The notes: generated by a model from the sequence alone, not told the origin. DNA of 64,000 nucleotides from Acidithiobacillus marinus (GCF_002847505.1 NZ_MXAV01000006.1:33306-97305); one strand, 5' to 3'; numbered from the stretch's first letter, positions 8,520 through 15,805 are shown. Translations and numbers: made by a program.

Positions 8520-8726
8520 ATGGATAACATAATGATCTTCAAAATTCTTCTTGTCGTTTTTATAATTCTGTCCGGGGCTATTATTCGCTGGGTGGTCAAA
8601 AAGGACTTCGATAAGAACTGGGAAAGGACTGACGCTTTACGAAAAGAAAAAATAGCGATGGTACGGCGAACAAGGGAGGTATTGGATCAAATCGCCGAGC
8701 GTTCGTCGGATGAAGGGCAAAGGTAA
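8520..8726 (+). CDS. Small single-pass membrane protein
   Basis: Sixty-eight residues from ATG 8520 (GGAG 9 nt upstream). One N-terminal membrane segment (IFKILLVVFIILSGAIIRW) is followed by a charged, probably coiled-coil cytoplasmic tail. No family recognised. It sits five bases upstream of another membrane protein gene and is likely co-transcribed with it. Confidence 0.65.
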   Translation: MDNIMIFKILLVVFIILSGAIIRWVVKKDFDKNWERTDALRKEKIAMVRRTREVLDQIAERSSDEGQR

Positions 8727-8731
8727 TTAAA

Positions 8732-9496
8732 ATGGTGTCTTGGTGGTTGCAGGACGTTCCCCTGTTTCTCTTTTTGATTTGGGTTCTTTGGAAGGGTGAC
8801 TCACTGCGGACGGTCGGGTTTCTGTCTGCCGTGAACTATTGGGTACAAAAAGAATATCACGATGGTGGCAGCATGATTTATGATGACCTAATAGTACGGT
8901 ATCTGCAGGAAGTTTATGGTTCCAGGCCATCACAAACGCATAGAATCCTGCTGATCCTGGGGATCGGAGGCATCTTGTTGACAGCCACCATCCTTTTTGT
9001 CGGTCTCTGGCATGTTATTCATGGGCCTGTACCAGAATGGGCATGGTGGTCGGTATGGATTACCGCCATCAGTCTTTTACTGCTATTGCCGGTACTGCGC
9101 TGGACGCGATGGAGGTCGTACCCGCTACACGCTCGAAAAACTCACGCTGTGGGCCGAATCTTTGGCGGAACATTGGCGGCGCAAGCATGTGTTCAATCAC
9201 TTCTGGACAGAATACCACGTGAGGGCAGTAAACTGTCGATTTGGGCATTCCCTTTAGCCTCTTCTGGGGCGGATCGTATCGTAAGGATCGCTTTCTGGGC
9301 CTGTATAGCTACTACCTATCTCCATTTCTTGGGGAATTGGACTGGATTTCTGACGGCAGTAGTGTCGCTTGTCGCGTTTTTTGCGTTGCCGAGCACCATC
9401 AGCGGTTTTCTCCTGGCTTTCGGGGAATGGCGGACAGTCCCCGACATGAATTACCCCGTGGCGATTTTTCTGGAGGAAATGTGGAAAAATGATTAA
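8732..9496 (+). CDS. Polytopic membrane protein, paralogue-like to 42481-43332
   Basis: A 254-residue protein with about five membrane segments, for example LLILGIGGILLTATILFVGL and ISLLLLLPVLRW. A short motif, RYLQEVYG, precedes the second membrane segment; the protein at 42481 has KYVAEVYG in the same place, and both end in a Gly-x-Trp / Pro-x-x-Ile pattern, suggesting remote paralogues. It overlaps the transglycosylase gene by 8 nt. A role beside the transfer apparatus is possible but unproven. Confidence 0.65.
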   Translation: MVSWWLQDVPLFLFLIWVLWKGDSLRTVGFLSAVNYWVQKEYHDGGSMIYDDLIVRYLQEVYGSRPSQTHRILLILGIGGILLTATILFVGLWHVIHGPVPEWAWWSVWITAISLLLLLPVLRWTRWRSYPLHARKTHAVGRIFGGTLAAQACVQSLLDRIPREGSKLSIWAFPLASSGADRIVRIAFWACIATTYLHFLGNWTGFLTAVVSLVAFFALPSTISGFLLAFGEWRTVPDMNYPVAIFLEEMWKND

Positions 9497-10139
9497 ACCG
9501 CTCAAAAAGGGACTCGTCGGCGGCCTCAGCTATGCCGCACTGGGATTAGCCATCCTTGCCGGATGCCATGCAACGCTGGCACAGGAAAAATCCCAGGCGG
9601 AAGCGGCAAAGCAGGCCGCGCAACTGGTAAGAGCCACCCGGATCAAACGGATTACCCGGCTGGCAGGGCCATACGCCCGGCAGGTAGTGCTTTCTGCACG
9701 GCAGTTCCATGTGCGCCCGCTCTTGGTGGCATCGGTCCTGTATGTGGAAAACGGCGGGGACTATACCGGATCCGCGAGCAGGATCAGCAGCGCCGGGGCG
9801 ATTGGCCCCATGCAGCTCATGCCGCTAACGGCACAGGTTCTCAGCGTGAATCCTGATGACGTGCGGCAGAACATCCGGGGCGGCACCCTGTTTCTGCATC
9901 GGATGCTGGATCGTTTTCACGGGAATGTCCGGTTGGCATTGCTGGCCTATAACGAAGGGCCGACTGCGGTGGCCAGCGGGAACATTTGTCCGCAGGCAGA
10001 GACTTATGCGCGGCGGGTGGCACGATGGATCCGAAGCGGCACAGACTGGGATCTGGCACCCCAAGGGCACTGGAAGTGCCCGCACGTTCCCGGACGTGCC
10101 CAGCGCCCGTCAGGGCGTGACCCGGCTCGAAGAGCCTGA
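9489..10139 (+). CDS. Lytic transglycosylase (SLT family), periplasmic, lipoprotein-like signal
   Basis: This 216-residue enzyme should cleave peptidoglycan to let the transfer apparatus pass. An N-terminal export signal with a lipobox-like LAGC ends near residue 26. The SLT domain shows the catalytic Glu in YVENGGDYTG (about residue 82), the GAIGPMQLMP block, and AYNEGPTAV. It plays the part of VirB1/P19. The last 20 or so residues are encoded by the beginning of a run of hairpins (10082-10206), so the natural C-terminus may have been replaced when that sequence arrived. Confidence 0.88.
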   Translation: MIKPLKKGLVGGLSYAALGLAILAGCHATLAQEKSQAEAAKQAAQLVRATRIKRITRLAGPYARQVVLSARQFHVRPLLVASVLYVENGGDYTGSASRISSAGAIGPMQLMPLTAQVLSVNPDDVRQNIRGGTLFLHRMLDRFHGNVRLALLAYNEGPTAVASGNICPQAETYARRVARWIRSGTDWDLAPQGHWKCPHVPGRAQRPSGRDPARRA

Positions 10140-10206
10140 TACCGGCCCGTATGGGCCTGAACGGTCCCGGCGCAAGCCGGGAACCTGTACCCGCCCCGAT
10201 AGGGGC
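10082..10206. repeat. Run of six consecutive GC-rich hairpins
   Basis: Six short palindromes follow each other with 4-8 nt gaps: GCACGT-6-ACGTGC (10082-10099), CGCCC-gtca-GGGCG (10104-10117), GGCTC-gaa-GAGCC (10124-10136), GGCCC-gtat-GGGCC (10144-10157), TCCCGGC-gcaa-GCCGGGA (10165-10182) and GCCCC-gata-GGGGC (10193-10206). Loops are 3-6 nt and the stems differ in sequence, so this is not a simple repeat. The array begins inside the end of the transglycosylase gene and stops 61 bp before the next start. It may fold as a structured RNA, a single-strand origin, or a set of protein-binding hairpins. Confidence 0.75.
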
Positions 10207-10266
10207 TGTTAAAACCAATATCCTGCAGTTGTGGGGATCTGGGAGTTTGGATCAAAGGAGCACGAC

Positions 10267-10887
10267 ATGGGCGTACCAGTAGAAACACACGATACCCAGC
10301 ATCACAAACGGATTTCACGGACACAACAGTATTTTAGTACCCGGCGGGAGTGGCTGTTACCGGACATATTGATCAACCCGATAGGCACCCTTGTCATCTG
10401 GGAAGATGGCTGGAAAACAGCCCCATGGCTGGAGAGTTTTATGCAAGCAGTCAGAGACATCATGGAATACGACGATCTGCGAACCATGATTTCACTACCT
10501 ATCAGACAGAATGTGGCTGAATACTGGGATCTGGTCATGTTGACTTCCGGACTAAGCAATTACTTCGGGATACGCTCGAAACCTACACTTTGGCCGATGC
10601 AGCCCCCGGTATCCAGTATTCTGGCTATGGATCAGGTGGCTTGGCCCGGAAAAATAAAGCCGGAATTGTATATCGACTGCATTCCTGAAAGGATGATAGA
10701 GACATTGAAAATGGCAGTAGAGTTGCCGGAAAAAGTAATTTATTGGCGGCCTTCGCAAAAGAATATTCAGGCGATGGAATCTTTTGATGTGGTATGGAAT
10801 GACGTTGAGACAGATTTGCTGGATTTTCCGGAAGTGAAATTCGCAGGGCAACCGGAGGATGTGATTGCCATTCTGGGCGGGAAATAG
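10267..10887 (+). CDS. Hypothetical protein
   Basis: A 206-residue soluble-looking protein starting at ATG 10267 with a strong AAGGAG 6 nt upstream; the longer frame from 10231 lacks such a site. It is Trp- and Pro-rich with acidic patches (WNDVETDLLDFPEV) and no signal peptide or membrane segment. No family recognised. The leader AGGAGCACGACATG is shared almost exactly by the genes starting at 45160 and 45678, suggesting a common origin of the leader. Confidence 0.6.
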   Translation: MGVPVETHDTQHHKRISRTQQYFSTRREWLLPDILINPIGTLVIWEDGWKTAPWLESFMQAVRDIMEYDDLRTMISLPIRQNVAEYWDLVMLTSGLSNYFGIRSKPTLWPMQPPVSSILAMDQVAWPGKIKPELYIDCIPERMIETLKMAVELPEKVIYWRPSQKNIQAMESFDVVWNDVETDLLDFPEVKFAGQPEDVIAILGGK

Positions 10888-10898
10888 GACAAAGAAAA

Positions 10899-10922
10899 AC
10901 CCTCAAGCCGAAGCATGAGGGT
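10899..10922 (-). terminator. Rho-independent terminator for the minus-strand antitoxin gene
   Basis: Read on the minus strand: ACCCTCAtGC-ttcg-GCtTGAGGGT followed by TTTTCTTTG, a stem with a UUCG-type tetraloop and a T-run. It lies just beyond the end of the minus-strand gene at 10931. A near copy with the same flanks occurs at 11703-11726. Confidence 0.8.
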
Positions 10923-10930
10923 GGGGGTGG

Positions 10931-11248
10931 TTAGGTTTTTAGATGTTGGTAAAACATCTTTCTAAGACCTTTTCCTGCGCTCAGGAGGTCTTCCGTCGTC
11001 ACAAACCGTTCTGATCTACCGTTGCGCATGGCAGCAAGGCTTTCCTCGTCTGGAGAGCTATCAGCAACAGGAGGATCCACCAAATCAAGGTAGAGGCGCG
11101 AAATAGCCATGGATAGCAGCCTTTGCTCAGTTTCCCAAGGATACTTGGCAGCAATGTCGGCAAGTCGCTCCTTCATGAAGCGGATTTCGCATTCGTTAAA
11201 ACCACTTGTGACAAAATCCATAATACCTACTCCAGAAATCTTCTTCAT
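10931..11248 (-). CDS. Probable antitoxin partner of PemK-like protein
   Basis: A 105-residue acidic protein; ATG 11248 has GAGGAG 8 nt upstream and overlaps the stop of the toxin-like gene (TGATG), so the two are translationally coupled. No DNA-binding motif is obvious. Residues 15-45 are helical (ECEIRFMKERLADIAAKY). Assignment as antitoxin rests only on pairing with the PemK-like gene and its small size; the toxin-first order is less common but known. Confidence 0.45.
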   Translation of the reverse strand: MKKISGVGIMDFVTSGFNECEIRFMKERLADIAAKYPWETEQRLLSMAISRLYLDLVDPPVADSSPDEESLAAMRNGRSERFVTTEDLLSAGKGLRKMFYQHLKT

Positions 11249-11628
11249 CAATCATACTCCTCTTCTTTTAACAATCCAGCCGCCTTACATGACTTGAAGA
11301 AGCCATAGATCAGCTTTTGTGAAAAACGAATATTCCCACATTCCACGAACACATCAGCGGAAAGCCAAGCCATCTCAGAAACATCGAATCGCGTAGGCTT
11401 CTTTAGCTTGGCTTTCCGAATATCTTCTTGTCTGGAAACCAGCAACTCAGTTGGAAGAGGGCTGCTGTCAATATGGTTCGACGTGCCTATTGCTGCCAGA
11501 AACAAACCGCTATCCCTATCAACGCTCAGTACGAGACAGTAATGATTCATCTTCGTGGCATCCTTGATGACCTTTGCCGGAAAAGGCCCGTACACCACAT
11601 CGCCCGGATCCATCCTTTCAATGTTCAT
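11248..11628 (-). CDS. PemK/MazF-like toxin candidate
   Basis: A 126-residue protein with features of the PemK/MazF fold: an N-terminal strand with GDVVYGPFPAKVI, then HYCLVLSVDRD and FLAAIGTSN, which match the pattern of the family's beta barrel where ribonuclease activity resides. The C-terminal half differs from classical MazF and may be a separate helical extension. Start is ATG with AGGGAG just upstream. Its partner follows with overlapping codons. I rate the fold as likely and the toxin role as plausible. Confidence 0.5.
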   Translation of the reverse strand: MNIERMDPGDVVYGPFPAKVIKDATKMNHYCLVLSVDRDSGLFLAAIGTSNHIDSSPLPTELLVSRQEDIRKAKLKKPTRFDVSEMAWLSADVFVECGNIRFSQKLIYGFFKSCKAAGLLKEEEYD

Positions 11629-11702
11629 AACTCTCCCTCTCGAAATCCGTTCCGGAGAATCAGCGGGTGGACAGGATGTATGGGAACATCAGACAAAGAA
11701 AA

Positions 11703-11726
11703 ACCCCAGAGCCGAAGCTGTGGGGT
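11703..11726 (-). terminator. Rho-independent terminator for the AAA+ gene
   Basis: On the minus strand, ACCCCAcAGC-ttcg-GCTcTGGGGT followed by TTTTTCTTTGT. It lies 15 bp after the AAA+ ATPase gene. Stem differences from the copy at 10899 are largely compensatory while the loop and flanks are the same, so the two are related modules. Confidence 0.8.
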
Positions 11727-11741
11727 GGGGGTGGATAGAAG

Positions 11742-12668
11742 TCAGAGCTGAACGCCCTGCGGTTGCTTGATGGTTTCCAGAATCTTCTGGACACCCAGCC
11801 TTTCGTCCGGTGACAGACCATCGGCGAACCCAAAGGAAATGGATTCCCATAAGGGATCCTCTTTTTTAGCGAATGTGCCCGAATCCAGGATGGTCCCGAT
11901 CCGGCAAAGACCGCGAGTGGATAAAGCGGCGGATAGCTCCCCCGCTTCATGAGCGTTGCGGGTCTCTACGGCAAACTGGACCAGTATCGCTGCAATATCT
12001 TCGGGCACATTGGGACACTTTCGAGTCAGAATGTTTAACTCCTCAGTGGATTCTGGATAACCCACCTCCACAAACAAGAATCGGTCCAGGACAGCGGCAT
12101 CCTGTACGTTGCGGGAGCGATACTGCCCGGTAGTGTCACCGCGACCATGGGTGTTGCCAGTAAAGGCGACCCGAAAATCGGGGTGAGGTTGAATCACATC
12201 CCCCGTTTCCGGGATAACCAGCGGAGACCCTTCCAGTACCCGGTTTAAGGTAATGGTCACGGACGGAGGAAGTGCGTCGCCCTCATCAAAGGTGATCCAT
12301 TCCCCAAGCCGCATGGCGCGAACCAGCGGCCCTTCGATGAAAGCCGTTTTGCCTTCTTGCAAGCCGATGTAGCCCACAATATCGGCCTTTTCTGTTCGTG
12401 AGTTGCACGACAATGTAGTGCAGGCCTGACCAATGCGGGCAGCGACCTGCTCTACAAGACTGGTCTTGCCGGAACCGGCAGGGCCAGAAATGTAAATGCT
12501 GGTAGTCACGATCCCACCAGCCCAGGCCAGCATTTTCCGTAGAATATCCATGCGGAAAACGTAATCGAACACGGGGGAGGGTGTGCGTTCCCCCGATTTT
12601 TTTGCCGGGAATGCTTTGCCGGACAACTCTTTGATCCCAAATGCTGCGCCTAAGTCGATGGTGCTCAT
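11742..12668 (-). CDS. MoxR/CobS-type AAA+ ATPase
   Basis: A 308-residue ATPase. Walker A is GPAGSGKTS, Walker B ITFDEGDAL, followed by a sensor-1 region FTGNTHGRGD and an arginine-finger-like VLDRF. The layout is that of the MoxR/CobS/CbbQ group, which remodel or activate partner proteins, usually together with a VWA-domain protein. No VWA gene is next to it here. Start ATG 12668 has AGGAG 7 nt upstream; the longer frame does not. It is divergent from the Cas12-like gene at 12797, sharing a 130-bp control region, so the two may be co-regulated. Confidence 0.85.
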   Translation of the reverse strand: MSTIDLGAAFGIKELSGKAFPAKKSGERTPSPVFDYVFRMDILRKMLAWAGGIVTTSIYISGPAGSGKTSLVEQVAARIGQACTTLSCNSRTEKADIVGYIGLQEGKTAFIEGPLVRAMRLGEWITFDEGDALPPSVTITLNRVLEGSPLVIPETGDVIQPHPDFRVAFTGNTHGRGDTTGQYRSRNVQDAAVLDRFLFVEVGYPESTEELNILTRKCPNVPEDIAAILVQFAVETRNAHEAGELSAALSTRGLCRIGTILDSGTFAKKEDPLWESISFGFADGLSPDERLGVQKILETIKQPQGVQL

Positions 12669-12770
12669 TTCATATCTCCTGGTGTGAGTGAATTCCAAAC
12701 ACCAGTGGGCGGACAGAAAGTATGGATAGGGGGGGAGCAGATTAAGGTTATAGTGTGCTAGGATTCACAC

Positions 12771-12800
12771 ATGAATTTTGTTAACCATCTTTTGCCATGA
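12771..12800 (+). CDS. Nine-codon leader ORF coupled to the Cas12-like gene
   Basis: ATG 12771 opens MNFVNHLLP, and its stop TGA overlaps the ATG of the next gene (ATGA). AGGA lies 7 nt upstream, whereas the next gene has no ribosome-binding site of its own. This suggests translation of the main gene by re-initiation from the leader. A TATAGT that could be a -10 element lies at 12749. Confidence 0.45.
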   Translation: MNFVNHLLP

Positions 12801-13819
12801 TCAGAACCTATAAGTACAAGGCCTGGATTGAATCTCCAGAGGAAAAGGAGATTATCGAAGCTGCCCAGAGGGTGTATTACGAGTTTGAGCGGGCGGCCCA
12901 ACTGGAAGAGTTGCCGGATGCCCGAAACCAGCTTTATGAAAGCCTTGCGGATCTGTGGACACCAAATCGGCAGGATCCTGCAAGATGGCTCCAGACAGAG
13001 CATCGCCGAATGATTCTGAGGCGAAAAAAAGGAAAACCCTTGAAAAGCCTGGAAGAACGGAAGGAATCCAGTGATAAAGGTGTGCTCTTCGGGGTTTTTC
13101 ATACCAAGGCGGAGCAAAAAAGCTGGGATAACGTGCTGAAGCACACCCGGAAGAAAGAGGCGACTGTTCTGGTCACAACCCATCTCGTTGATGAGAAAAA
13201 CGGAAAACCGGTCTATGAAGTAAAAATGCCGGTCTGGATGGATCGGAAAAAGGATCCGTTAAGATTCCGCTTTATCATGCACAGACCACCGCCTGAAAAT
13301 GGAAAGGTGTACCGGTTTTTTCTGGTCGTCTGGCCAAAGATTTGCGCAGGAAAGCGGGTAGGATGCCGCTGGGAAATGGCCATGCGGGTAGAAATTCCCG
13401 ACCCAGAGCAGAGGCATCCGCGACGAGTGGGAACCTGGCAACCACGATGGCATTTGAATCCCGACGGGAGCTTGCTGGTCGGAGAGCTTGAAATTGACTA
13501 TCTGGACCGAACAACAAAAAGGATTCGGTACGAACTACCGGCAGGCGTCATCAGCCGGGCAAGAAAGGCCCATCACTTGTCGATAACCGGTGAGAATACG
13601 GAGATGTATCACCATTTTGTCAACTGGAGAAAGGATAAATACTTCAAGATTGCCAGAGACATCACGCATAGGGTGGATATGATCAAAATACTCAATGCGA
13701 ATACCAACCTGGCCACACGGGACGATCAAGCGAGATACCGCGCTTTTGTTTCGTCTGGGCAGCTCTCCGCGATTATCGAAGCGACCTGCAAGCGAGAGGG
13801 GTTGCTCATCACGCGCTAA
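12797..13819 (+). CDS. Cas12m/TnpB-like protein, apparently nuclease-dead and C-terminally short
   Basis: A 340-residue protein whose order of segments resembles compact type V-U/Cas12m effectors. It starts with a TnpB/Cas12-like strand MIRTYKYKAW followed by helices, has a middle region with PVYEVKMPVWM and FRFIMHRPPPENGKVYRF, then a RuvC-I-like stretch VGTWQPRWHLNPDGSLLVGE. In active relatives that stretch carries a Gly-x-Asp; no Asp is there in this protein. A RuvC-II-like IKILNANTNLA lacks the Glu, and the frame stops after ATCKREGLLITR, before the expected zinc finger and RuvC-III Asp. Basic residues are abundant. I infer an RNA- or DNA-binding, non-cleaving protein. No CRISPR array is visible nearby. 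The similarity is by eye and remote. Confidence 0.45.
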   Translation: MIRTYKYKAWIESPEEKEIIEAAQRVYYEFERAAQLEELPDARNQLYESLADLWTPNRQDPARWLQTEHRRMILRRKKGKPLKSLEERKESSDKGVLFGVFHTKAEQKSWDNVLKHTRKKEATVLVTTHLVDEKNGKPVYEVKMPVWMDRKKDPLRFRFIMHRPPPENGKVYRFFLVVWPKICAGKRVGCRWEMAMRVEIPDPEQRHPRRVGTWQPRWHLNPDGSLLVGELEIDYLDRTTKRIRYELPAGVISRARKAHHLSITGENTEMYHHFVNWRKDKYFKIARDITHRVDMIKILNANTNLATRDDQARYRAFVSSGQLSAIIEATCKREGLLITR

Positions 13820-13827
13820 CTCTGCGC

Positions 13828-13856
13828 TTGATTTGTTGCTTTCCACTTATTATAGT
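13828..13856 (+). promoter_or_regulatory. Candidate sigma-70 promoter of the transfer operon
   Basis: TTGATT (13828-13833), a 17-bp spacer and TATAGT (13851-13856), in an AT-rich stretch right after the Cas12-like gene and just ahead of the long plus-strand transfer operon. It is the best-looking promoter in this part of the window. A TATAGTGT also occurs upstream of the Cas12-like gene. Confidence 0.6.
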
Positions 13857-13945
13857 GTAATTATTATTGCTTCATCGAAGGGTTGTGATTGAAAGGTGAT
13901 CGCCAGGAAATCCCCAAAAAAGCTCGGAGACATCATCGTTATGGG

Positions 13946-14056
13946 GTGGGATTGATACTATTGGGCGGGTTAAGTCTTGCTCTTGCGATGGGCCTTTTTT
14001 GGGTGCTTCAGACAGGAATACTCTATTGGTTCATGCTGTTGATCAAAAAAATTTAG
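13946..14056 (+). CDS. Possible 36-residue membrane peptide
   Basis: A short frame from GTG 13946 to TAG 14056 encodes a very hydrophobic peptide (GLILLGGLSLALAMGLFWVL, then WFMLLIKKI), long enough for one or two membrane passes. It overlaps the next gene in another frame and has no clear ribosome-binding site. It is either a small inner-membrane component at the head of the operon or chance; I list it because hydrophobicity of this order over the whole frame is unusual. Confidence 0.3.
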   Translation: MGLILLGGLSLALAMGLFWVLQTGILYWFMLLIKKI

Positions 14057-14280
14057 ACGATGAAGCCCGGCGGTTGGTAAGCCTTCCGCCCGCAGAGTTC
14101 GCCGGGTTCATGCTGACCATGCTGTTCAGCAAGGTACTGTATCCGAAAGGAGTCCGGGATATGACGGTGATCGTAAATGGTAGTGTAATAAACATTGGTG
14201 ATAGCGAGCCGCTGGTGGCACTGAAAACAGCGAAAACAGCCCTGTCCGGTGAGATTGCACGCATCCAGAGGAAGTCTTGA
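13999..14280 (+). CDS. Hypothetical protein at the head of the transfer operon
   Basis: Up to 93 residues; the start is uncertain (TTG 13999 or TTG 14023). A helical, acidic N-terminal half (LDDEARRLVSLPPAEFAGFM) is followed by a strand-rich part (MTVIVNGSVINIG). It ends overlapping the start of the DsbC/G-like gene. No family recognised. Confidence 0.55.
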   Translation: MGASDRNTLLVHAVDQKNLDDEARRLVSLPPAEFAGFMLTMLFSKVLYPKGVRDMTVIVNGSVINIGDSEPLVALKTAKTALSGEIARIQRKS

Positions 14281-15470
14281 TGTTTGAAAAACTGAAAAGC
14301 AAATCGAAAGAGGCACCCGGATCAGGGGATGCAGTATCAGATATGTCCCAAAAGGACGCAGAACCCAAAAAACCTATTAACGGTATCATGGGTGGAAATA
14401 CCAAGGTTAAGGCGAACAAAAAGAAACTGGTCTGGGGCAGTCTTGCCGTCCTGGTTGTGGCGATTTTGATTGCCAACAAGGTGGTGGTTGGGCATCACGA
14501 GAGTAATGCGGGAAATGCGCAGACCGAGAAAGCGGCGGCGCTGCCGAGCATGAGCGCCGGAGTGGTTGCGCATCCCGCAAAACATACAAATTCAACGATC
14601 CCCGCCATGCCCGCGAACGGCGGATTGGTGGCCGTGAAGCCGGAAAAAATGAACCCTGTCACATCGCCTGCCCCCGTTTCTGTGCAGGCCGTTCAAAGCA
14701 TTTTAAGCGATGCCAGCAACAACACGGTGACGGTGGTTCAGGTGTGGCCGGGGCCGGGGCATCTGGATGGCGTCATTTACAAGGATGTCAACAACAACGA
14801 AGGGGTTGCATGGGTCAATCTCCATCGTGGTTTGGTATTGATCGGCACGCTGATTGGTCGTGACGGGAAGAATTACAATAACGCCGCACAGTTCAGCATG
14901 GCGGCGGATCAGGAACCCACACCGGAAACCGCTGCAACCATCAGTAATAAATCCAGTAATGAAACAAGCTCCGATTCAACAGATACGTTAATAGCCCTCA
15001 AGACACGCGGGGATGGATTTGTTGTGGGCTCAACCGGACCTGAGATCACGGTGTACATCGACCCCAATAGCGAAGCCAGTCACCGCCTCTATGATGCACT
15101 GCAATCCGCCGTGGATGCAGGAAAAGTCAGAGCCAGATATGTACTCGTAGCTCTCAAGAACAAGAGCAGCCTCACTAAAGCAGAACAGATCCTCTCTGCA
15201 CCCAGTCCTGCAAAAGTCTTGAGTACGGATGAAAGACTGGGAAAGAAAAATGCCAGAAACACCTGGAGTGGCGGAATCAGAGGAGTACAGGGCAGTTTGT
15301 CGATGACGCAGATCGTGAACATGAACACGGCGCTGCTCGCTTCAGCCGGATATATCGGGGATCCCGTTGTGATCTGGTGCGACAAGGCGGGTAAAGCGCA
15401 GGTGGCGACCAATGACGGAGCTATCGGCGATTTGTCAGCAATCCTGTCAGCAGCAGGCACCTGCCATTGA
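14280..15470 (+). CDS. Membrane-anchored DsbC/DsbG-like protein without CXXC
   Basis: A 396-residue protein. A cytoplasmic N-terminus of about 50 residues and one membrane segment (KLVWGSLAVLVVAILIANKV) are followed by a Pro/Ala-rich linker. A DsbC-type dimerisation-like region comes next (VVQVWPGPGHLDGVIYKD) and then a thioredoxin-like domain (EITVYIDPNSEASHRLYDAL). In true DsbC/DsbG the segment after the first strand holds CXXC; here it reads PNSEAS, so redox catalysis is lost and a chaperone or scaffold role is likelier. Related proteins lie at 21250 and 28775. Start ATG 14280 overlaps the previous stop (TGATG). Confidence 0.65.
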   Translation: MFEKLKSKSKEAPGSGDAVSDMSQKDAEPKKPINGIMGGNTKVKANKKKLVWGSLAVLVVAILIANKVVVGHHESNAGNAQTEKAAALPSMSAGVVAHPAKHTNSTIPAMPANGGLVAVKPEKMNPVTSPAPVSVQAVQSILSDASNNTVTVVQVWPGPGHLDGVIYKDVNNNEGVAWVNLHRGLVLIGTLIGRDGKNYNNAAQFSMAADQEPTPETAATISNKSSNETSSDSTDTLIALKTRGDGFVVGSTGPEITVYIDPNSEASHRLYDALQSAVDAGKVRARYVLVALKNKSSLTKAEQILSAPSPAKVLSTDERLGKKNARNTWSGGIRGVQGSLSMTQIVNMNTALLASAGYIGDPVVIWCDKAGKAQVATNDGAIGDLSAILSAAGTCH

Positions 15471-15805
15471 AAAAACTCGTCGAGTTCTTTGCCGGAACGC
15501 TGGTGGCCTGCCTGGTGCTCTTTGTGGCCTGGGTGTTCCTGGCAGGAGCACCCGATGAACGCATTGATCGGGCGTGTAGGCCAGTTATATGGGTTGGCAA
15601 AGTGTTCAGTTCGGCATCCATGGCAGCAGATACGGACTACAGCGGAGGCATCAGCAGTGGATTCAGTAATTTCAACAAAGGATGTCAGTTGACCATCTGG
15701 GATTACTTCTATGCCCGGAAGTGGTGTGTCACACACCCCGGAAAACTGATACCTGGAGATCAATATGACCGTTGCCCTGTGGCGAATCATCAGGAGAACA
15801 CTTAA
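15467..15805 (+). CDS. Small membrane-anchored protein with conserved-looking cysteines
   Basis: One hundred twelve residues from TTG 15467, overlapping the previous stop. One N-terminal membrane segment (LVACLVLFVAWVFLAG) is followed by a periplasmic part with four Cys (RACRPVIW, KGCQLTIW, RKWCVTHP, DRCPVAN), which may form two disulfides. Not recognised as a known Tra protein. Position within the overlapping gene chain indicates part of the transfer operon. Confidence 0.65.
   Translation: MKKLVEFFAGTLVACLVLFVAWVFLAGAPDERIDRACRPVIWVGKVFSSASMAADTDYSGGISSGFSNFNKGCQLTIWDYFYARKWCVTHPGKLIPGDQYDRCPVANHQENT

Noticed and set aside
10139..10266. oriT in the hairpin region
   Set aside because: No nic-site consensus of a known MOB family could be recognised; kept only as one hypothesis for the hairpin array.
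13890..14056. 57-codon membrane protein starting TTG 13890
   Set aside because: The two parts are in different frames once the five-A run is counted correctly; only the shorter frame from 13946 remains and is listed with low confidence.
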